Origin: Solanum dulcamara
Taxonomy: Eukaryota; Streptophyta; Magnoliopsida; Solanales; Solanaceae
Reading direction: 5' to 3'
Length of the DNA stretch: 64,000 bases
Assembly (NCBI RefSeq): GCF_947179165.1
Contig: NC_077237.1
Location: 14,164,235-14,228,234 of the forward strand
Position 1 is the first letter of the stretch. Every line of letters starts with the position of its first letter. Made by a program: the position numbers and the translations under genes. Under the pieces are notes generated by a model. The model worked only from the letters and a program-made list of their open reading frames with translations, did no database searches and was not told where the DNA came from. Of the stretch, positions 1-12,829 are shown in pieces.

Positions 1-2212
1 CAAGAATAGCAACAGAATCATCCTCCTACTGAACGTCCATCTCTAGCAAGATCGAATCCTATATGATAATATAATCTACATCCTGTGGTAGCTCTTCATC
101 ATGGATACATGGAAACTAGATGGACTCTGTACAGACTATATGGCAATACTAACTTGTAGTCTACATCCCTACACTTTTAAGAACATCAAATAGACCAATA
201 TATCGAGGGCAGCGCTTCCTTCTTGCCAAACCTCATTACTCCCTTCATTGGTGACACTTTTAATAGGACGTGTTCACCAATCTAAAATTTCATGTCCTTA
301 CCTAATGATCCACATACTCCTTTTATCTGCTCTGGGTTGCCTACAGCTTGGTTTGGATACCCCTCACCCTTTTCAAAGCTTCCTTTACTAAGTCAACGCC
401 TAGAGTCTTCATATCACCTGCCTTAAACCACCCTACGGGTGATCTACATCACCTCATATAAAATGCCTTGAGTGGTGCCATGTCTATACTGGACTGATAA
501 CTATTGTTGAATGACAACTTGCACAACAATAAGGATTGATCTCAATGTCCCCAAAATGAATCATAGATGCTCTCATCATGTCCTCTAACACATGAATCAT
601 CCTCTCCGAGTGACCATCCGTCTGAGGATGAAAGGTTGTGTTGAAAGTGATTTGGGTGTCTAACTCTTCATGTAACTTGACCCATAATTTAGAAGTAAAT
701 TATGTACCTCTGTCTGAAATGATGAAAAGGGGAACCCCATGAAATCTTACTACCTCCTTGACTTAAATTTTGGCCAACTATTAGGAGTAATAGTCTGCCC
801 TAACTAGAATTAAGTGGACTGATTTAGTAAACCCATCCAGGATGACCTTAATTGAATCGTACTTTCCCAAGGTCTTCGGAATACCCACCAAGAATTCCAT
901 TGCTATCATTTTCCCCTTCCACTCAGGAATGGACATCCTTTGAAACAATCCTGCAGGCCTTTAGTGCTCATATTTTATCTATTGACAATTTTGACACTTA
1001 GACACATATTCAACGATGTCCCTCTTCATCCCATACCACCAATAGAGTTGCCTCAAATCTCGATACATTTTGGTTACGCCCAGGTGAATCAAGTACCAAG
1101 AACTATAAGCTTCTGCCAATACATTCTGAACTAGGTTATCAACCCTAGGGATACAAATCTTCCCTCTAAAGTATAACACCTCACATACATCAAGTGTGGC
1201 ATTCGGGGCTTCCCTAGAAACCATTTTGTTCCAAATTTTGTTCAACTGCTCATCCTTAAATTGTTTAGCCTTGATTTCCTCCAAATATATGGCCTTAACT
1301 TCGATACTGGACTGCACTATACCCTTTATAAAATTCTCAACTTTATAAACTTAGATACTACAGTTTGAATATATCTAGCCAAGGGTCGCTAGATACCTCA
1401 AGAAAGTAGAGCTACCCATGTCGACCATTTTCCATCTTAATACATCTGCCACCATATTACTTTACCCAGGTGATATTGAATGGTCACATCATAATCTTTG
1501 AACAACTTCATCCACCTTCTCTATCTCAGATTCAAATCCTTCTATGTAAACACGTGTTGCAGGTTGTGATGGTCTGTGAACACTTCACACCTGACACATA
1601 GAGATAGTGTCACGAGATCTTAAGTGTATATACTACCGCTGTAAACTCTAAATCATGGGTATGGTAGTTTTTCCAATGGGGATTCAATATCATTGAAGCA
1701 TAAGCTATAACATTCCTTTTCTGCATCAACACAGCACCCAATCTCGAATGTGAAGCTCAATAAATATAATGAAATCCTTACCTTTAATCAACAGTGTTAG
1801 AAAACGAGTTGTATTTAAGAGTGACTTTGAGTTTTTGGAAACTGCCCTCATACTTGTTGAAGAACACAAAAGGGCACCTCCTTTGGGTCAATCTTGTTAA
1901 ATGAATAGCAATGGAAATAAAGTTCTTGAAAAACCTGTGATAATAGCTAGCAAGACCCACAAAGCTCCTTACCTCAATCACAGAGCGAGGTCAGACACAA
2001 CTCTTAACTGCCTCAATCTTTTGGGAATCCACTATCACCCTTTTTTTCTAAAACCATGTGCCCTAAGAAGGCAACCGAATTCACACTTAGAAAACTTGGC
2101 ATACAATTTATGTTTCCACATGATCCCCCAAAACAATGCAAACGTGCTCTGCATGTTCCTCCTTACTCATGGAGTAGATCAAAATATCAACTATAAACAC
2201 AATTACAAGTAG
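1..2212 (-). mobile_element. Ty3/gypsy pol relic (Tekay/Del-like chromovirus)
   Basis: This is a degraded gypsy polyprotein on the minus strand. Reading right to left, a reverse transcriptase tail with FVGLASYYHRFF lies at 1784-1981, an integrase zinc-binding region at 979-1317, and a late integrase stretch near 180-300 that reads SPMKGVMRFGKK, typical of Tekay/Del chromoviruses. Frameshifts and stops separate the pieces, so no functional protein is possible. The reverse transcriptase core and gag are missing and the window edge cuts the other side. Clade assignment rests on remembered motif style and is an inference. Confidence 0.8.
979..1317 (-). pseudogene. gypsy integrase zinc-binding (HHCC) fragment
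   Basis: This is a 112-residue open stretch of the gypsy relic. It contains LIHLGVTKMYRDLRQLYWW followed by VSKCQNC, the histidine/cysteine zinc-binding region that precedes the integrase catalytic core in Ty3/gypsy elements. The first H of the usual H-x-G-H pattern is kept but the surrounding residues are altered. It is not an independent gene: the catalytic core downstream is broken. Confidence 0.8.
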
Positions 2213-2219
2213 CCACCCT

Positions 2220-2921
2220 CCTTATCAGTGTGGGGATCATCGTATTCCATGTTATAGCTCGCATGATCTTATATGTCCATCAAAAGTCCTATCCCACACT
2301 ATTTAAAACAAAGGTATAAAGTTCTCATGATAATGATATTTTTGATGCATTGAATAATGAATTAAATGTTTTAAGATTTTCATGACTTATGACATGTTTT
2401 AAAAATATTTGTCTTGCATCTCATGATTCATATTGACTATGTACTACTATTATTGTCCATGCATATTCTCACTTACTTAATGTATTTCATGTACTAACGC
2501 ATATTTTTTGCCATATTATATCCTAATGTAGGATCCAATGATAACGTTCATCCTCCTCCCGTTCATGGCTAGAGTCTACTACTATTGTACTGTTGGTAAA
2601 TCCTCATGTTCTAATGACAAGACATTTTACTTCTTATGAGCTTATGACTTCTTTTCCTCTTTTATATTGGGTAAGCTAGGAGATTTTCTTACGCTCCCAT
2701 CTAGTAGTAGAGGCATGTTAGAGAGAAAGAGTCTATGTTGTCACTTTCTCATTTTAAGACTTATGCTTTCATGGAGATTTTGCCTTCATATCTTTAATTG
2801 GGATTTATTTACTTTATTTACCTTATTTATGCTCATGAATAATATGCTAAGAAGCTAGATTGGAGTCCCTCAGGATCCTAATCGTCGTGTCACGACTTGG
2901 CTCTAGTTTAGATTGTGACAA
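2220..2921 (+). repeat. gypsy LTR-like fragment
   Basis: This stretch resembles the 3' half of the LTR at 9382-11837. Both contain a block about a mutated ATAGCTCGCATG(A/G)TCTTA and end in a GTCGTGTCAC...TTG(T)GACA terminus. It lies between the minus-strand gypsy relic and the next LTR. No coding sequence is visible, and the left edge is approximate. Confidence 0.5.
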
Positions 2922-3538
2922 TTATCTCCCACAGTTAGTCTTTCAGATTTTTGCATGACCAAGTAATCAATTATTTTAGTACAGTATTTATCAAATTTCA
3001 TGTTATTTACCTTGTCAATGCACCAGCTTATGTCATTTTAGTTCAAAATATTTAGTTATTATTTTATCATGCATGTCTCACATACTCAGTACATTCAAAG
3101 TACTGACCTCATACTTTCTGTCTATATTATCTAATAATATAAGTTCGAACGTTCAACACTCAGGTTACGATTAGTACAACTCCAGATCATCTTAGTAGTA
3201 CTTTTTGTTTTTCCGCACCTTTCAAGGACATCCATTACATTTTAGTTAGTATTGCTATTTTTTTGAAATAATTAGAGTTAGGTAGGTACTTATTATAGCA
3301 ACTCATATTAGTAGAGGCTTTCAGACAGTCAGTTTACTTTCAACCTATGTTTAATCAGATATTTATCTATTTGATTATAATAGATAATTTGAGGTTTAGC
3401 AATCGCATTGGTAATTCAATTATCTTTAAATATTGCTTTTGTATATTTTAGTGTCATTCCAGACCATGACATTAGCTTGAGGTCACTTGTGGCTCTAAGC
3501 ACCATATTATGATTATGGGATAGTCTGAAGTCGTGACA
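2922..3538 (+). repeat. 5' LTR (3' part) of the plus-strand gypsy relic
   Basis: The right edge is clear: it ends in GTGACA just before a primer-binding site. The stretch contains AGTACATTCAAAGTACT at 3088-3104, which is identical to 11359-11375 in another LTR. The left edge is unclear because two LTR 3' halves seem to lie in tandem here. Confidence 0.55.
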
Positions 3539-3541
3539 AAC

Positions 3542-3556
3542 TTGGTATCAGAGCAT
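3542..3556 (+). promoter_or_regulatory. primer-binding site (initiator tRNA-Met type)
   Basis: TTGGTATCAGAGC follows the LTR end by a few bases. This is the usual plant LTR-retrotransposon primer site complementary to the 3' end of initiator tRNA-Met. It fixes the orientation of the downstream gypsy relic as plus. Confidence 0.8.
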
Positions 3557-6130
3557 CAGGTTCAGGTGTCCTCGGATGTGTGAAAGTTGGGTTAAGTAGA
3601 GTATTGTTCTTGGGTGTGAAATATGTCACATCTATGAATAAGAGGTTATAAAATATTTTACAAAATATAACACTTCTTTCTTACTCTCAGTCATGGGATA
3701 AAGTTCAACTCTATACAATATCCTTCTTATTCATGCTATACGTATTTACAGAATCCTACCTCCCAAAAGAGTTTACATCATAAGGAACAAGAATGAAGAC
3801 TAGCCAGCACCACTAGCTCCAACAGACTCTTTGGTTGAACAAGTCTGCCATGTTCAATTTAGGGCTGCTTTTCAAGTGTTATCTCAAGCCATGACTGCTT
3901 AGGACAATTAATAAGGTATGGTCCCATTTAATTCAAATGGGAACACAATAGTTGCAAAGGTCTAGGATTTCACTTAGATGAATCCCTTAGAGGTTTATGG
4001 TTCCAAGGTCGAGAAGGATCCATAAGATTTTATTAAGGCTATCTAGAAGATTACTTAAACTGTGGGTGTCACTCCAATTGACAGTGTTGATTTATCTATG
4101 TATCAGCTGAAAGGAGTAGCTCGAATTCGTTACAAGAAGTGGAAGGACGATAGGGCTTAGGATGTAAGCCTAGTGGACTGGGACAAGTTTGAGGCTGCTT
4201 TTCTGGACAGGTTCTTTTTGCTTGAGTTAAGGGAAGCTAAGGTCTAGGAGTTTATTAATCTAAAGTAGGGTAACATGATGAAAGAGTAATCTTTGAAGTT
4301 TACTCAACTTTCAAAGTATGCCCCAACTATCGTGGCCGATTTTAGGGCCCACATAGTAAATTTATCTCCAATATTTTTGAGATGGTGGTGAAAGAGTACA
4401 GGACTGCTATGTTGATTAAGGAGATGGACATCTCTAGATTGATGAATCATGCCTAATATATCAAGACAGAGGAGGTTAAGGAGAATTTTAGGGATAATAA
4501 AAGGGCTAGAACAGATAGTATGGACTATAAAAAATGGGCGGAGGCAATCGCTCAATGTTTCATCAAAATTATTCAGGTCCAACCCCATCCTTTAATAGTT
4601 CTCCAGTACCTAATTTTAGATCATATTATAAGGATAGGGTGCTAGTCTGTAAGTTACATGGCAATATCAATAGTGGTCTCACTTTTTTGATACATCAAAA
4701 GCGTGGTCAGAACCACTCTGAGAATGTGTATGGCCGGTAGTGGTATCAATTTTGGGTGTTGTAACATAGGTCATAGATTGAGAGATTTTCCAGTAATGTC
4801 GGGAGGGAACAAGGATATTCTTCATATAAATTACTCCAATCCTTCAGCATATCTAGTAGGTCACTAGAATTAGCAAGGTACCTTATTTAGAGGAAGTGGC
4901 GGTCAGTGCCAGAACAGGCTCTATGCTCCTCAAACTCGAAAAGATCAGGTAGAAAGATGATATCAAAGGGTTGTATCTTCCATCTAGTTTGGGTTAAGAA
5001 TTTCATTTTTGAAACTCCAATCCTTTAGTCAGTTCCAATAGTAAGTGAATTTTCAGAAGTATTTCTAAAGGATCTTCCTGGAGTCCATCCCAAAAGGAAA
5101 ATCAAATTTGAGATAGACCTTCTTCTAGATACCCAGCCTATCTCCATACCTCCATACATAATGGCTCCATCTAAGCTTAAATATTTGAAAGATCAGTTAA
5201 AGGACCTTCTAGATAAAGGTTTCATTAGACCCAATATCTCTCCATAGGGTGCTCTAGTTCTCTTCGTGTATAAGAAAGATGGTTCTCTTAAAATATGCAT
5301 CAATTACCGTCAGTTGAACAAGGAAAAAATCAAGAATAAGTATCTGATCCCTAGGACTAATGACTGTTTCAAATAGTTTTAGGGTGCTAGTTTCTTCTCG
5401 AAGATCAACCTCAGATAAGGCCACCATCATCTCAAAGTCAGATAATGTGACATTCTAAAGATACTCTTCAAGACTCAATATGGTCATTATGAATTTGTGG
5501 TTATATCTTTTGGACTGAGAATGCTCCTGTGGCATTTATGAATTTGATGAACAGGATGTTCAAATAGTACTTGGACTTGTTTATCATTATTTTCATAGAT
5601 GACATCCTTATCTATTCTAAGAGCGAGGATGAGCATATAGGCCATTTAAATATCGTCACTTATTTGCTAAGTTCAGTGAGTGTTATTTTTGGTTAATATC
5701 AGTAGCATTCCTTGTCCACATAGTCTCTAACGATGGTACTCAGGTAGATCCTCAAAAGACCAAAGCAGTCAAGAACTGGCCTAGACCCCTTTCTCCTACA
5801 GATATCAAAAGTGTTTTGGGTATAGTTGGTTGCTACAGATAGTTTGTGGAAGGGATTTCCTTTATTTCTTCTCCTTTTTCTAAACTAACTTAGAAGAAAG
5901 TAAAATTTCAGTGGGTTGAAGATTGTGAGAAGGGTTTTTAGAAGTTGAAGACTCAACTTACATCAGCCCCAGTTTCGACTCAACCAGTGGGTTCAGATGG
6001 TTTTGTGGTATATTATGATGCTTTTAGAATCGATCTTGATTGTGTATTGATGCAACATTGTAAGGTCATAGCTTGTGCTTCTTGGACACTCTAGTATGAG
6101 TAATAGGAACATCTTTAAATAACCCCCAAC
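3557..6130 (+). mobile_element. Ty3/gypsy gag-pol relic, plus strand
   Basis: A broken gag region runs from about 3750 to 4850. A degraded zinc knuckle lies near 4757 (NIGHRLRD kept, the first cysteine spacing lost). Reverse transcriptase is recognisable from 5075 to 5360 (KYLKDQLKDLLDKGFIRP, then [19 protein letters not shown]) and again near 5578-5640 with the catalytic FIDD box and LIYSKSEDEH. An RNase H start lies near 5995 (GFVVYYDAF). Stops and frameshifts occur throughout. Integrase and the 3' LTR are not seen, so the element is truncated near 6.1 kb. Confidence 0.85.
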
Positions 6131-6740
6131 AAACAAAAAATAGATTTTTCCTTCAACGCGTTCTTTCATTTTTAGTTGCTCACTTCACTCTATTCAGGTA
6201 CAGGTATATTCTATAGTTTTTAAATTCTTAATATGTTAAAAGAATAAATGTATATTAGCTTGATAACAAAAATATTAATACTAGCTTGCTATTTTTTTTC
6301 TTTTTCACAAAATTAAGATTAACAATGAATAAAACAAACACAATTGGTAGGAATCATCCAAAGAAATTTAGTCAAAAAGAAAACTAAACTAATTGCAAGT
6401 GTCAAAAGAAAAATATATTTAATAAGAAAACTCCACATACAACGAACATAGAACCATAAGATTGTGGAAAGCAAAACTAACCATATAAAAGCAAACGTAT
6501 CACTATAAACTATCAAACTACATTTTTTGACAAGAGAGCTATTAGAAGTAGGCAAACACAAGATAGAGATCAAAAGAATATAAATTTTAAAAATAAAGAT
6601 GAAAACATAACTCATTGAAACATTGTATCGATCAAACATTTATCAAGAGTAGGTGGATAGATATTTTTGTTTCTAAATTATTTATTCTTCATAGGATACA
6701 TGTACAATTTATCCACAATCTTTAGTGCTTACCAATTTTG
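6131..6740. other. AT-rich spacer, nothing recognised
   Basis: No conserved domain, RNA gene or clear repeat boundary is visible between the gypsy relic and the copia relic. A 106-codon minus-strand frame here (6319-6639) is rich in I, F and L, as expected of chance frames in AT-rich DNA. Confidence 0.5.
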
Positions 6741-9381
6741 TTTCAAGACAACCCTATAACAAATATGCATAGCATTAGGTTTACTATTTTTTTTCAATTT
6801 AAATTACTCTTTTAGATAATAAGTGTTCCAATATAAGAAAAAATATTTTTTATATGTTGCTCTAAGGAGGTACTATATACAAAAGTTCACTGAACCATCT
6901 CCTCTAGACAAGGAAATCAATATGCTATCAACAACCTTATTCAAGTAGACTTTCCAGAATAGCAATGTAATTGAAAAAAGAAAGTATATTTAAACTATGT
7001 GAAATAGAGAGCCAGTGAATCAATTTTCTTATAATATTATTCCAAGAATAAGAGCTATTTGTAGGTGTACAAGTACATACTTTCTTTGAGATAAGAAAAT
7101 ATAATTCTTGCTTCTAGCTACTTCTACACCTAAGAAATATTTTAATTGTCTCAAGTCTTTGGTATGAAACTTGGCATGTAAAAACTACTTGAGAGAAGAA
7201 ATTCAAGTACAATCATCTCCTGTAAAAATAATATCATCCACATAGACAACTAGAAGAAGAATAATAGTCAATGACCGTCTATAAAAGACTGAGTGATCAC
7301 ACTTGCTTTTCTTCAACCCAAATTTTTGAACTACATTTCTAAATTTACCAAACCAGGCACAAGGACTCTGCATTACACCATATAGAGATTATTTTCAGAT
7401 GACAAACTTTTCCATACTCCCCCAACCAACAAATCTAGAAGGTTACTCCATGTACACCTCTTCATAGATATCGCCATGAAGGAAAGCATTTTTGATATCC
7501 AACTGATGTAAAGGACAATGTTGAGAATCAGCTAAGGAAATAAACAAACAAATAGAGATGAGCTAGCTACGGGGGAGAAAGTGTCCACATAATCTAACCA
7601 TAAGTCTGAGAATAGCCTTTAGCCACAAGTCTAACCTTAAGTCTTGCGACAGAACCATCAGGATTGACTTTGACTGTAAAGACATATTTGCCTCCGACTA
7701 ATTTCTTTCCCTTTAGTAAATCCAAAAAATCCCAAGTGTAATTTTCATCTAGAGCATGTATCTCTTCAAGCATTGCACCATGCTATCCAATATTAGTCAA
7801 GGCTTCTTTCACTATTTTGGAAATAGAGATAGAGTCTAGAGAGCAAATAAAATAACTAGATGTAGGAAATAAGTGGTCATAAGAAACAAAATTAGAAATG
7901 GAATATGTGAATTTACACTAACGTTTACCTTTTTGAAGAGCAATAGAAAGGTCAAGATTTCATAAAGAATCAAGTGGAGAAGGAACTAATGATGAAGGAG
8001 TTGATGTAGGACAGATATCATCATTACCTTGCCTCCTTTAGTAATCTTGAACAATTGGCAATCTTGCTAGAACAGATGAAGCAGATTCTGTAGGCATAAT
8101 AGTTGACTAATTCTCAGTAAACGAACTAGAAGATGGAAGAAAAACATCATATGATTGTTCTATTACAACACGAGTAACCTGATAGACTAACCATTCATCT
8201 TCTTCCACTTGACTTATAGAAATGGGAGGTGCATAGAAGAATGTTATAGCCTCTGAAAATACCATATCAGTTGACACTAGGTATTTTTCAAAATCAATAG
8301 AGTAAAAATGATATTCTTTTTGAAGTCAAAAATAGCCCAAGAAAATACATTTTAATACCTTTGGATCCAATTTGGTAATAGATACTCGAACATCTAAAAC
8401 ATAACATGTATTTTCAAACACCTTAGGTTCCATCGAGAATAGTGATTTATTTTAAAAAAAGAATACTATAAGGCATATTATCTGCCAACACAATTAAGGC
8501 ATGTGATTAATCAGAAAAACAAGTTGTAGAGACTACATCAGCCCAAAATTATTTAGGGACTTTCAATTAGAACAAAAGTGTCAAGCTGTCTCAAGTAAAT
8601 ACCTATTCTTCCTCTCAATAACTCCTTTTTAAGAAGGTGTATCAACATATGAAGATTGATGAAGAATACTGTGGTTTCTCATGTAAGACCGAAATAATTC
8701 TGACATATATTCTTTAGCATTATCACTCCTTAGAATTCATACTCAGACATTAAATTGAGTATTGACTTCAGCACAGAAGGCAGTAAAGTGATAAACACTT
8801 CAGATCAAATCTTCATAAAGTAAATATAAGTCATTCGAGAAAAGTTATCCACAAAAGTAACAAAATATTTATGCCCATTTTTAGAAACAACATGACATGA
8901 TCCCTAAATATCTGAATGTACTAACTCAAAAGAAGATTCAACTCGCTTATTAACCTTTCGACCTACTGAGATACAATAGTGTTTTGCAAATTTACATAAC
9001 TCATATACCAATGAGGAAATATTCTGAAATTGAGGATAAAGCTTTTTCAACAGAGGGAGAGAAGGATGTTCTAATTGATAATGTGCTTCAAATGGAGACA
9101 CGACACTTGAGTAGTCAACAAAATAGAGATTCACATTTCTCAAGAATATAAAGATCATCATATACACGTCCTTTATTGATAACCTGATTTGTTGTAAGAT
9201 CACAAAACAAACAATGATCAAAAAAGAAAGAGATATAATGATGAAGATATCTAGTAACTTTACTAATAGAAATCAAATAAAAGGCCAATTTTTGTAGACT
9301 TAATACATATGACAGGGTAATAGAGGAGGTAAGTTTAATGGTTCTTAATCCAACACTGTTACAGGTTGATCCATCAACTAT
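6741..9381 (-). mobile_element. Ty1/copia pol relic, split by an LTR insertion
   Basis: Read on the minus strand, the order is protease edge near 9380-9240 (VDGSTCNSVGLRTIKLT and LISISK), GAG-pre-integrase at 8904-9221 (HYQLEHPSLPLLKKLYP), integrase core near 8920-8790 (NGHKYFVTFVDNFSRMTYIY), and reverse transcriptase with VVYVDDIIFTGDD near 7200-7245. Stops break every domain. The frame stops at about 9382 where a gypsy LTR begins, and copia gag-like sequence (RGRG, SSNSSKSGKK) resumes at 11838-11940. The element was therefore present before the LTR arrived. Confidence 0.85.
8904..9221 (-). pseudogene. copia GAG-pre-integrase fragment
   Basis: This 105-residue open frame contains the H-x2-L-x-H-PS pattern of the copia GAG-pre-integrase domain and a zinc-site remnant (YELCKFAKHY). 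It ends at ELVHSDI, where the integrase core should start. An in-frame stop separates it from the core sequence that follows. Confidence 0.8.
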
Positions 9382-11837
9382 TGTAACCAGAGAGGGTGCT
9401 TTGCGTGGTATCGAGCTCGATGACTTCTACTTGCATATATGAGTTAGGATCAATTCCTAAGTATTTGAAGTGTATTAGATGTGTTTTAGGGCCATAAGGG
9501 ATATCTAACACCAAGCCAAGTCCAAAGAATTTCCATCGGTTAAGTTTTCATATAAGTCCATATAAAGGTCAACTTCAAATGACCATATCTCTTACATATA
9601 ATGAATTAGGTGTCTAATTACTTTCAAATTAATTTTCTTTAAGTCTTTTTCCCAACGCCATCAAGATTGCATTATTTGGAGTTCGGAGTAAAAAGTTATG
9701 TCATCTTAACCAGAAGAGTGCGCGCCAAGTTTGCATTGCTGACTTGGTCAATCTTGGCTCAAATTTTTGTTTCGAGAAAAAATGAACTAAAGGGGGGCAC
9801 CTCCGCATCGCGGATCTGATCCCATTAGGTTCAAAATTTAGTGAAAATTTCCAGTTTCAAGTAAGAAAAATTTGGACAATTCTCTGAACATATATAGACG
9901 AACTTAGACGCGTTTTGGGGTCATTTTTGCAGTCTTTTACCTCCCCAAAACCCCAAACTTCATACTCCTCTATCTCAAATAATCCCCTTCAATTTTTCTC
10001 TCAAACTCAAAGGATTCAAGGCTCCTCATTGAAGACCAAGAATCAAGCTTTCTTAAAGTTTCACTCTAAGGTATGTGGATTTTCATCCATGGGTTCTTCC
10101 ACCCATGGATTCCAAATATTTTCTCAACTTAGTATTGCAATTTTAAATAATGAAATCTTATGGGCTTTTACATGACGGTTCCAAATGCATAATTATGGTA
10201 TATTTGAAGTTTATGTACTCATATTGATATATATATATATATATATATTGACTCTCAATATTAAGTGGTGAGTTTTATGGATTTTCGTACTACGATTTTA
10301 AATATATAGATTATTGAATATTTGAAGTTTATTTGTCTATATTGACTTATGTTGATTTTTATTTACATGAAATGGATGATTTATCAAGGTCCTTATATGA
10401 AGGTTTAAAAGTAGTTTTAAATTATATTGGTGGGTTATTTTAAGATGTTTAAATGATGAATTCCTTCACTCTCATGCATGCTAGCATTGATTTGAATGAC
10501 TTGAAAGTTGATTGATTTAAATCCACCTAGTTTCCTATGATAAAATAAAGTTGAAATAAAATTTGACCCCAATGAATGTTATGGAGTAAATGCTTATGAA
10601 AAGGAGTCTTTATGAAATGATTGATTGATGAAAGGGATTCTTAAGCAAAGTAAGGTTTCAATGTGAAAAGACAATCCTCACACTGAATCAAATGAAATGT
10701 TTAAGCTTATGATATGACATGTATGACATCCCTATATGCCTTCAATGCTTTTGAATATTTTTCCAAATGGTAGGTCCAATTAGTATGATACCCAAAATAC
10801 CATCACTGATTGTAGACCTAATTTTCTTATAAATCAAGGTTCATTAGTAGGATGGTAAATAGGGCATGGAAGCCATGATGATATTATAAACCAAAGGTTT
10901 TAATGAGCTATTCTACCGAATGTGATGTTTGAATTCTCAAGCTATATGATATAAATATTTTGACGTATTATACTATTATGTGGGATTTGACTTAGCACCG
11001 CATGTAGCATGTATATGAGGACTCGACCGAAGGAGTTCTTAAGTAAAGTCTCATGTTGCATTAACTATGTGACACCATAGGAGTCCTTGTAGGCTAAGCC
11101 TTTGTATCCACCAAATGTTAAATAAATGAATGTAAATTGAATGGAGTTCTACCCGGCAAGTAGTCTCCCCGTGCCAATGTAGGGGTTATGTTGGATTCCA
11201 TGTAATAGCTCGCATGGTCTTAAATGTCGATTATAGTCATATTCCCACATATGTATAATTTAAATATTATCTACTTGATTACTCATGCATGCATTCACTC
11301 AGGTATTTTACCTTATGAATGTCTTAATGTTTTTATCATGAAGCATGCCGACATACTTAGTACATTCAAAGTACTAACACATACTCTTTTGCCTACATGA
11401 TATCACCATGTAGGTACCGGTGTTCCTCCTCCTCCACATGGTTAGTTTGGATCTTTTGAAGGCCACTTTTTGTGAGTTCCCATTATTTCGGGGAAAATAC
11501 TCATCCCCTTTCTAGAATATGTTATGTTGAGGCATTAAGACACCTATTTTGGTACTTCATTGTTAGTTTATTTGAGGGTGATCTAGAGACATGTCTTAGC
11601 CCCCGCTAAGTCTATTAGTAGAGGTATTTTGGACATAAATGTATGATGATCTACGATTGATGATGACTCTTATTTTATGATGTTTTCCCTTAGTCCCGCT
11701 TTCCCTTTTTTTATTCCGCTTGGTATTAATTGTCATTACTGATGAAAGGCTAAATAAATGCTAATAGGCTTGGGTGAGGTACCTCCGGGTTCCTCATTCG
11801 TCGTGTCACATCTAGGCCCTAGGCTTGGGTCATGACA
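9382..11837 (+). repeat. long gypsy LTR (about 2.4 kb), probably solo
   Basis: This stretch interrupts the copia relic. It appears to start at TGTAACC (9382) and clearly ends in GGGTCATGACA (11837). Its 5' part resembles the LTR fragment at 12830-13734: both have CCAACGCCA followed by a GAGTTCGGAGT block. Its 3' part resembles 2220-3538. No internal coding region or second LTR is seen nearby, so a solo LTR is the simplest reading. I could not find a clean target-site duplication, so the left edge is uncertain. An (AT)n run lies at about 10229-10249. Confidence 0.6.
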
Positions 11838-11940
11838 GATCTATAGGCCTAAAAGATGCTTTCTTACCACTCTTACTTGAATTACTACTCTAACTACCTC
11901 GACCACGATCACTACCACATGAGGACATCTGCATACAAGT

Positions 11941-12735
11941 TTATATTAATATTAAGAAATTAACAAGTATTAAATAAAACTGCTTTAAAAAAAGGCAACA
12001 TATTAGTCGTCATTCTCTCATTCTTCTCCTCGCTTGTTTCATTTTCATCATTCTCCAATATTCTTCATCCTCGCTTCTTAGAAATTGATTATTTCCCGCA
12101 TTCTAATTATACGGAGGATTTGCGCATAATGACGTGCTTTGTTGGGATTCTGATGTTAAAAGTTCATTTGTGATAAGAATAAAGGCATGATGGGCTTTTG
12201 TATGGTGAATTATCCAAAGGGTTTCATGAGCCATTTCAGTACTTAGTGTGTTCAAATCTCTCACATGAATGTCACGTATTGTGTTATGACTCTAGACTCT
12301 AAAGAACTAGATTTTTTCGGAGAAATGATGGTTCACATATGAGATAAACATTGTATATAGGTATTTTGAGTACAAGATTTCTATTTCATTATTCAAAAAA
12401 TATCTACAGGAACTCCTCTTACTAGCAAACTTCTTGCTACAAATGATAGATTTCATGATCCATTATTGTGCTCAATATGTTCAATATCTCACATGAATGT
12501 CCGGTATTATGTTACGAATTTAAAAAACTATGGTTTTTTTGAAGAATGGAGGTCTTTATCATTGTATAGGCCTTCCGAATACAAACGTTCTCCTGAGATC
12601 CTCTTACGAGCCCCCGCTAATGGTACATGAGCAGGGTGTCAAGTAGAATAGACTTAAGAGTTTATTTGTGAAGTAAAGCTGATCATTTGACTTCGCAAAT
12701 TTTGTGACAATATCTCATGAAGATCCCTATATAGG
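11941..12735. other. non-coding stretch with a degenerate tandem duplication
   Basis: No gene is visible. Two stretches, about 12215-12425 and 12450-12610, share an ordered series of short blocks (CATGAGCCATT-like, CTCACATGAATGTC, TATTGTGTTA-like, a GGAG-containing block, TCCTCTTAC). This suggests an old imperfect tandem duplication, possibly part of a transposon untranslated region. Confidence 0.4.
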
Positions 12736-12829
12736 CAGGGTGGATCTATTAAGGCCCGTGGGGATGCCACGCCACCCACCAGTTTTGACAAAAATTTTAT
12801 GTATGTGTGTATATATATATAATTGTAAC

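Noticed and set aside
10228..10250. (AT)n run as an origin or regulatory site
   Set aside because: Simple microsatellite within an LTR; nothing else supports a function.
9391..11837. Exact target duplication for the 2.4-kb LTR
   Set aside because: GATCT follows the right end, but no matching 5 bp precedes the presumed left end, so the boundary remains approximate.
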